Assembly (NCBI GenBank): GCA_035516075.1 | Contig: DATJAQ010000170.1 | Coordinates: 1 to 9,502, forward strand | Reading direction: 5' to 3' | DNA: 9,502 nt | Origin: Gp13-AA77 sp035516075 | Lineage (GTDB): Bacteria > Acidobacteriota > Terriglobia > UBA7540 | Shown: positions 6,851-9,502 of the stretch, piece by piece | Layout of the letters: each line of letters opens with the position of its first letter | How positions within the stretch are numbered: the first letter of the stretch is position 1 | Translations under genes and position numbers: made by a program | Notes under the pieces: generated by a model | Told to the model about the DNA's origin: nothing | Database searches by the model: none | Seen by the model: only the letters and a program-made list of their open reading frames with translations

Positions 6851-7073
6851 GTTTTCAATAACTTGGTTGGTTTAGCAGCCATCTCATCAGAATCTTCAGC
6901 CGCTTGATCGGATTTCGGATCTTTAGGACGCTCCAGTTGCGACTTATCGCCATTTGTTTCAATAAGATGGTTGGTTATTTGACCTATCATACCTGTTTTC
7001 AATAACTTGGTTGGTTCGAGCATATTCCAAAAATGGAATATCAATGCTTTCAATAGGTTGGTAGGTTCGTTCG
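6851..7073. repeat. Four copies of a dispersed ~24-nt repeat
   Basis: Copies start near 6851, 6955, 6993 and 7046. The core on the + strand is TTTCAATAACTTGGTTGGTT, with variants AATAAGATGGTTGGTT (second copy) and CAATAGGTTGGTAGGTT (fourth). Copies 1 and 3 are nearly identical over 23 nt. Spacing is irregular (about 104, 38 and 53 nt start to start), so this is not a CRISPR array. Read on the - strand each copy encodes PT(K/N)LLK-like peptides, which gives the open frame its repeated look. It is an intergenic repeat family of unknown origin. Confidence 0.68.
7022..7041. repeat. 8-bp-arm inverted repeat
   Basis: ATATTCCA (7022-7029) and TGGAATAT (7034-7041) are perfect inverted arms around AAAA. 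The element sits between repeat copies 3 and 4. It could form a short hairpin or be a dimeric regulator site; no T-run follows, so it is not a typical intrinsic terminator. Confidence 0.5.
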
Positions 7074-7464
7074 TGATATTTTCAATTTTTCGCGGCTGCC
7101 CTGGCCCACTGAAGACGCACCACCGAAAATAGCCGCCCACGCATGGTTTTGGAGCGTGGTGGCGGGCGGGGCCGTGGCTTTCTCGCCGGAAGATTCGGGG
7201 CACGCTGGGCCTCATAAACGCCTCAGCAATAACCCTATCATCACTCCCGCGCGGAAGTCAAGCGAAAAGAGGGTGGTGGGCTGGTTGTCGGGCCGGCGAC
7301 GACTTCGGGGCGCGGCTCGCTCGGGTCAACGGCGCGGCGTACGGGGATCTACGCGGTGCGCTGGCGCCGTGACCCAAGGCAGGAAGGGAATCGCGGTTGG
7401 CCAGCAGAGGGCTCTCGTCAGTTTGCCGTGGTGGCTGAGTTTCTGAGTGGGCGACCATACGGAC

Positions 7465-8670
7465 TCAGCCTGGATGTGGGGGTGGCACCTCAACGGGTGG
7501 GCCGTTATACGGCCTGGTGGCACCCGGTTGACGCAAGGCGGACCTTTCGGGCCGGATTCCCCCCTGGCTATCCATCGTCCGAACGGCACGAGCACCCGGT
7601 CTGCCCTCGAGGCGAGGTTCGCCCTCCTCCAGGAGGTTCTTGATGACCGCCAGAGACTTCTGGAGAGAAGAAGCTGACCGCTCCACTGCGACCTTTCGAA
7701 CTACCCCTCCTTTGAGGCCCGTGAGGCCGGCTTGCTCGGACCCCATCACTTTGACAAGGTAAAACCCCTGCCGCCTCGGCTCGTCACGGTCGCGGATGCA
7801 GAACGTCAGGTCCAATGCGGTCTGGAAATAGTGGCTTGAGTAGAGTTGCTTTTCGGCGATGGCATAGGCCGGCTCGTCCGGACGCTCGCCCTTTCGCGTT
7901 AGGACCTGCACCACGCGGAGCGTCGGCTTGAGGCCAAATCTTACTCGGGCCCAGTAGAACATTTCTTCCACGTTTTCAGGTTTCCCCTTCGGGTAGGCGA
8001 GAAGATAGTTGTAAAAGTCCGGCAGGTATCTGGGTAAGGCCTTCGAGTAGCTCAGCATGTACGCAAATTGGCGCGCAACGTCGGTCTGGTCGCGCTTATC
8101 GTTGTATGACCCGAGGACCTGATTTCCCTCGCGTTGGTACGCGATTAGACGGTCGAGCGCGGTTGTCTGGAGGATTCGATTCACTCGCTCTTCCGCCTCT
8201 GGCGCTGACTGATCGACGGTTCGCTGCAGGTCTTCAATGACGCTTGAAGGCATTTGAAGCTGGCAGTTGCCCGGCAGGCAACTCTTCAGCATGTTGATTT
8301 CGTCACTGTCAAGAGTGAATCCGTTGAGATCGGAGAGCTGAGGCGGATTGCTGAACTGCCGGATCGCGAGATAGCCCGGGACCGCGCGCAATCGCTCGAA
8401 ATCACGAGAAAGTTCAAGATACCTTTCCGGGCTGGAGTCGATGTAAATCGCGCCGATGAGAAAGATCTCGGCCGGGGCGCGAGAAGGCAGGATCTTCGTA
8501 ATCGGCTGGCCGGTGCGCACCGACACGATCTGGTCAGCGGTCATGCCGACGTACTCCCTGAAATAAGTCTGCAGGTTGGGATTCGCTTGAGCCGAGCAGA
8601 GGGGCGCGGCGGCGGCCACGGCGATCGTCAACGTGAGGCCGAGCGGGCATCTGGGTGGTTTCCTCAGCAT
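7465..8670 (-). CDS. Exported protein of unknown function, 401 aa
   Basis: The protein starts MLRKPPRCPLGLTLTIAVAA and has a Sec signal peptide with a probable cleavage after AQA near residue 29, so the mature part is periplasmic or secreted. The body is soluble, mostly helical by eye, with blocks NLQTYFREYVGMTADQIVSV, RAPAEIFLIGAIYIDSSPER and QFAYMLSYSKALPRYLPDF. A Cys pair (SCLPGNC) could form a disulfide. No catalytic motif is evident. The last 50 residues are Pro/Gly/Arg-rich and look unstructured. The start ATG at 8670 is supported by GAGGT (8680-8676), five bases upstream; the frame remains open to 8841 but that part overlaps the rhomboid gene and is Arg-rich. It lies 17 nt downstream of the rhomboid stop, so the two are probably cotranscribed. 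I do not recognise the family; it may be a lineage-restricted acidobacterial-type protein. Confidence 0.8.
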   Translation of the reverse strand: MLRKPPRCPLGLTLTIAVAAAAPLCSAQANPNLQTYFREYVGMTADQIVSVRTGQPITKILPSRAPAEIFLIGAIYIDSSPERYLELSRDFERLRAVPGYLAIRQFSNPPQLSDLNGFTLDSDEINMLKSCLPGNCQLQMPSSVIEDLQRTVDQSAPEAEERVNRILQTTALDRLIAYQREGNQVLGSYNDKRDQTDVARQFAYMLSYSKALPRYLPDFYNYLLAYPKGKPENVEEMFYWARVRFGLKPTLRVVQVLTRKGERPDEPAYAIAEKQLYSSHYFQTALDLTFCIRDRDEPRRQGFYLVKVMGSEQAGLTGLKGGVVRKVAVERSASSLQKSLAVIKNLLEEGEPRLEGRPGARAVRTMDSQGGIRPERSALRQPGATRPYNGPPVEVPPPHPG

Positions 8671-8687
8671 TGGGGACCTCGCAGGGC

Positions 8688-9350
8688 TCAGGCTCCGACG
8701 CGCTCGCGATCTTCGAAGAGCCGCGCAGTGACGGCCCCAAAGATCATGCCTCCGATGTGAGCCAGGTATGCTACCCCGCCGGTGTTCGCGTCTGCCGCCC
8801 CGGATACGGCGCCGGCGCTGAAGAGTTGGATTACAAACCACAGGCCGATCAGGAGCGCGGCGGGGATAAAAGTGATCCGCCCGAACCAGCCGATAAACAG
8901 GACCGACTTAATGCGATCTCGGGGATAGGTAATCAGAAAAGCGCCCATCACGGCCGCAATGGCGCCGCTCGCGCCAAGATTTGGGACTGTCGAATGCGGG
9001 CTGGCGGCGACCTGGGCCAGCATGGCCGCGACGCCGCCCAGAAGATAAAACACCAGGTATCGGACCCGGCCCATGGCGTCTTCGATCTCCGGGCCAAAGG
9101 CCCACAGGAAAATCATGTTACCGATGATGTGCGACCAGCTCCCATGCATGAACATGGCCGTCAGGATCGTGATCCAGTGATGGCCGGCCGTAATCTCAGC
9201 GGGAGTCACCGACCACCGGGCTACAAAAGCGTCGCCGCCTGCCAGCTCGAGGACGAACACAAAAACGTTAGCCACGATGATCAGAACCGTCGTGATGGGG
9301 GCGCTGATGGGCCTTCGACTTGCGTCCGAGAGCGGGATCATGCCTCCCAT
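8688..9350 (-). CDS. Rhomboid-family intramembrane serine protease
   Basis: This 220-aa inner-membrane protein cleaves transmembrane substrates within the bilayer. It has the six-TM rhomboid core: TM1 near 17-36, an L1 loop ending in HHWITILTAMFMHGSWSH, the HxxxxHxxxN motif (His69, His74, Asn78) in TM2, the nucleophile in GASG (Ser128) in TM4 and the catalytic His198 in AYLAHIGGMIFG in TM6, so the Ser-His dyad is complete. The ATG at 9350 is preceded by AGGA (9361-9358) with a 7-nt gap, which favours it over the ATG at 9341 that gives the more usual MIPL start. The stop TGA is at 8690-8688. The downstream exported 401-aa protein is probably in the same transcript; whether it is a partner or a substrate cannot be told. 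The natural substrate is unknown. Confidence 0.93.
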   Translation of the reverse strand: MGGMIPLSDASRRPISAPITTVLIIVANVFVFVLELAGGDAFVARWSVTPAEITAGHHWITILTAMFMHGSWSHIIGNMIFLWAFGPEIEDAMGRVRYLVFYLLGGVAAMLAQVAASPHSTVPNLGASGAIAAVMGAFLITYPRDRIKSVLFIGWFGRITFIPAALLIGLWFVIQLFSAGAVSGAADANTGGVAYLAHIGGMIFGAVTARLFEDRERVGA

Positions 9351-9434
9351 GGCCTTATCCTACCATTTGAGGAATTGAGGGCCGCCCGAGATGAAGATCG
9401 CGTAAGGGCCCGGGTTGCGTCTCGTAGCGGTGGC

Positions 9435-9502
9435 TCAGTTACCACCCGAATTCAGCCAGGCTCGAGGCAGACCCTCAAGGTCCGCCCCGGCCTGGCCTTT
9501 GA
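9435..9502 (-). CDS. Possible C-terminal tail of a gene entering from the right edge
   Basis: In one - strand frame the edge sequence reads as a plausible protein end, with PRAWLNSGGN followed by TGA at 9437-9435. Only about 21 codons are visible, so no family can be named. The same frame stays open again after the TGA to a TAG at 9362-9360, but the intervening 24 codons have no start and I treat them as non-coding. Confidence 0.22.
   Translation of the reverse strand, partial: KGQAGADLEGLPRAWLNSGGN

Larger units (their letters stand above)
6614..7464. other. Gene-free, repeat-bearing intergenic region
   Basis: No recognisable gene lies between the subtilase remnant and the end of the 401-aa exported protein. 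Base composition falls noticeably at about 6600-7080 and returns to GC-rich after 7100. The AT-richer part holds a 16-bp direct repeat, four copies of a roughly 24-nt repeat and an inverted repeat, listed separately. A - strand frame at 7215-6775 is open, but its protein mostly repeats PTKLLKT-like units that are the translation of the DNA repeat, so I do not call it a gene. From 7216 to 7464 I see no gene, tRNA or clear terminator. Confidence 0.55.

Noticed and set aside
6851..7073. CRISPR array
   Set aside because: Repeat copies are degenerate and start-to-start spacing varies from about 38 to 104 nt, with no cas genes in the window.
6775..7215. A 146-aa - strand protein with PTKLLKT repeats
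   Set aside because: The peptide repeats are explained by DNA repeats with irregular spacing, the N- and C-terminal parts have no coherent protein character, and no ribosome binding site or family supports it. Kept as a finding rather than a gene.
9360..9437. A second in-frame TGA readthrough (selenoprotein) at 9437-9435
   Set aside because: The 24 codons after the TGA look superficially protein-like, but no SECIS-like hairpin with a G-rich loop follows and no family match exists.

Overview
The window is GC-rich bacterial DNA. It combines a Tat-exported enolase-superfamily enzyme, a multi-pass DUF3179 protein, an exported protein of unknown function behind a rhomboid protease, and AT-richer intergenic repeats. 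This mix suggests a soil-type Acidobacteriota member, perhaps of the Solibacteres/Bryobacterales kind. The assignment is an inference from gene content; there is no rRNA or other marker gene.

Layout. The left edge holds the C-terminal part of a family I.5-like lipase on the + strand (3-683), which retains the catalytic Asp and His. All other genes lie on the - strand. Reading from their 5' end, a compact cluster runs GlcG/HbpS-family protein (4016-3621), Tat-exported mandelate racemase-type enzyme (3498-2269) and MFS transporter of the anion:cation symporter type (2266-983). The last two are 2 nt apart. It looks like a small sugar-acid uptake and catabolism operon. Upstream of it, 5503-4223 encodes a three-TM DUF3179 protein interrupted by one in-frame TGA. 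Further right are a truncated S8 subtilase (6613-5981) with a frame-disrupted small reading frame overlapping its stop, then an 850-nt gene-free stretch with several repeat types (6614-7464), a 401-aa exported protein of unknown function (8670-7465) and a rhomboid protease (9350-8688).

Main result. The TGA at 5005-5003 lies exactly where DUF3179 relatives carry the first Cys of their Y-C-x-x-C motif. The reading frame and family similarity continue directly past it. Starting 1 nt after the TGA, the RNA can fold into a 4-bp lower stem, an asymmetric bulge and a perfect 7-bp upper stem closed by a GGUCU loop. That loop pentamer also occurs in the E. coli fdhF SECIS. The best reading is a 426-residue selenoprotein with Sec167 and a U-x-x-C-H motif, rather than two short ORFs or a simple pseudogene. 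No selA, selB, selC or selD gene lies in the window, so the recoding capacity of the organism is untested here.

Secondary signals are a period-7 tandem repeat next to the broken 5' end of the subtilase, a dispersed family of about 24-nt repeats at 6851-7073, a 16-bp direct repeat, and an 8-bp-arm inverted repeat.
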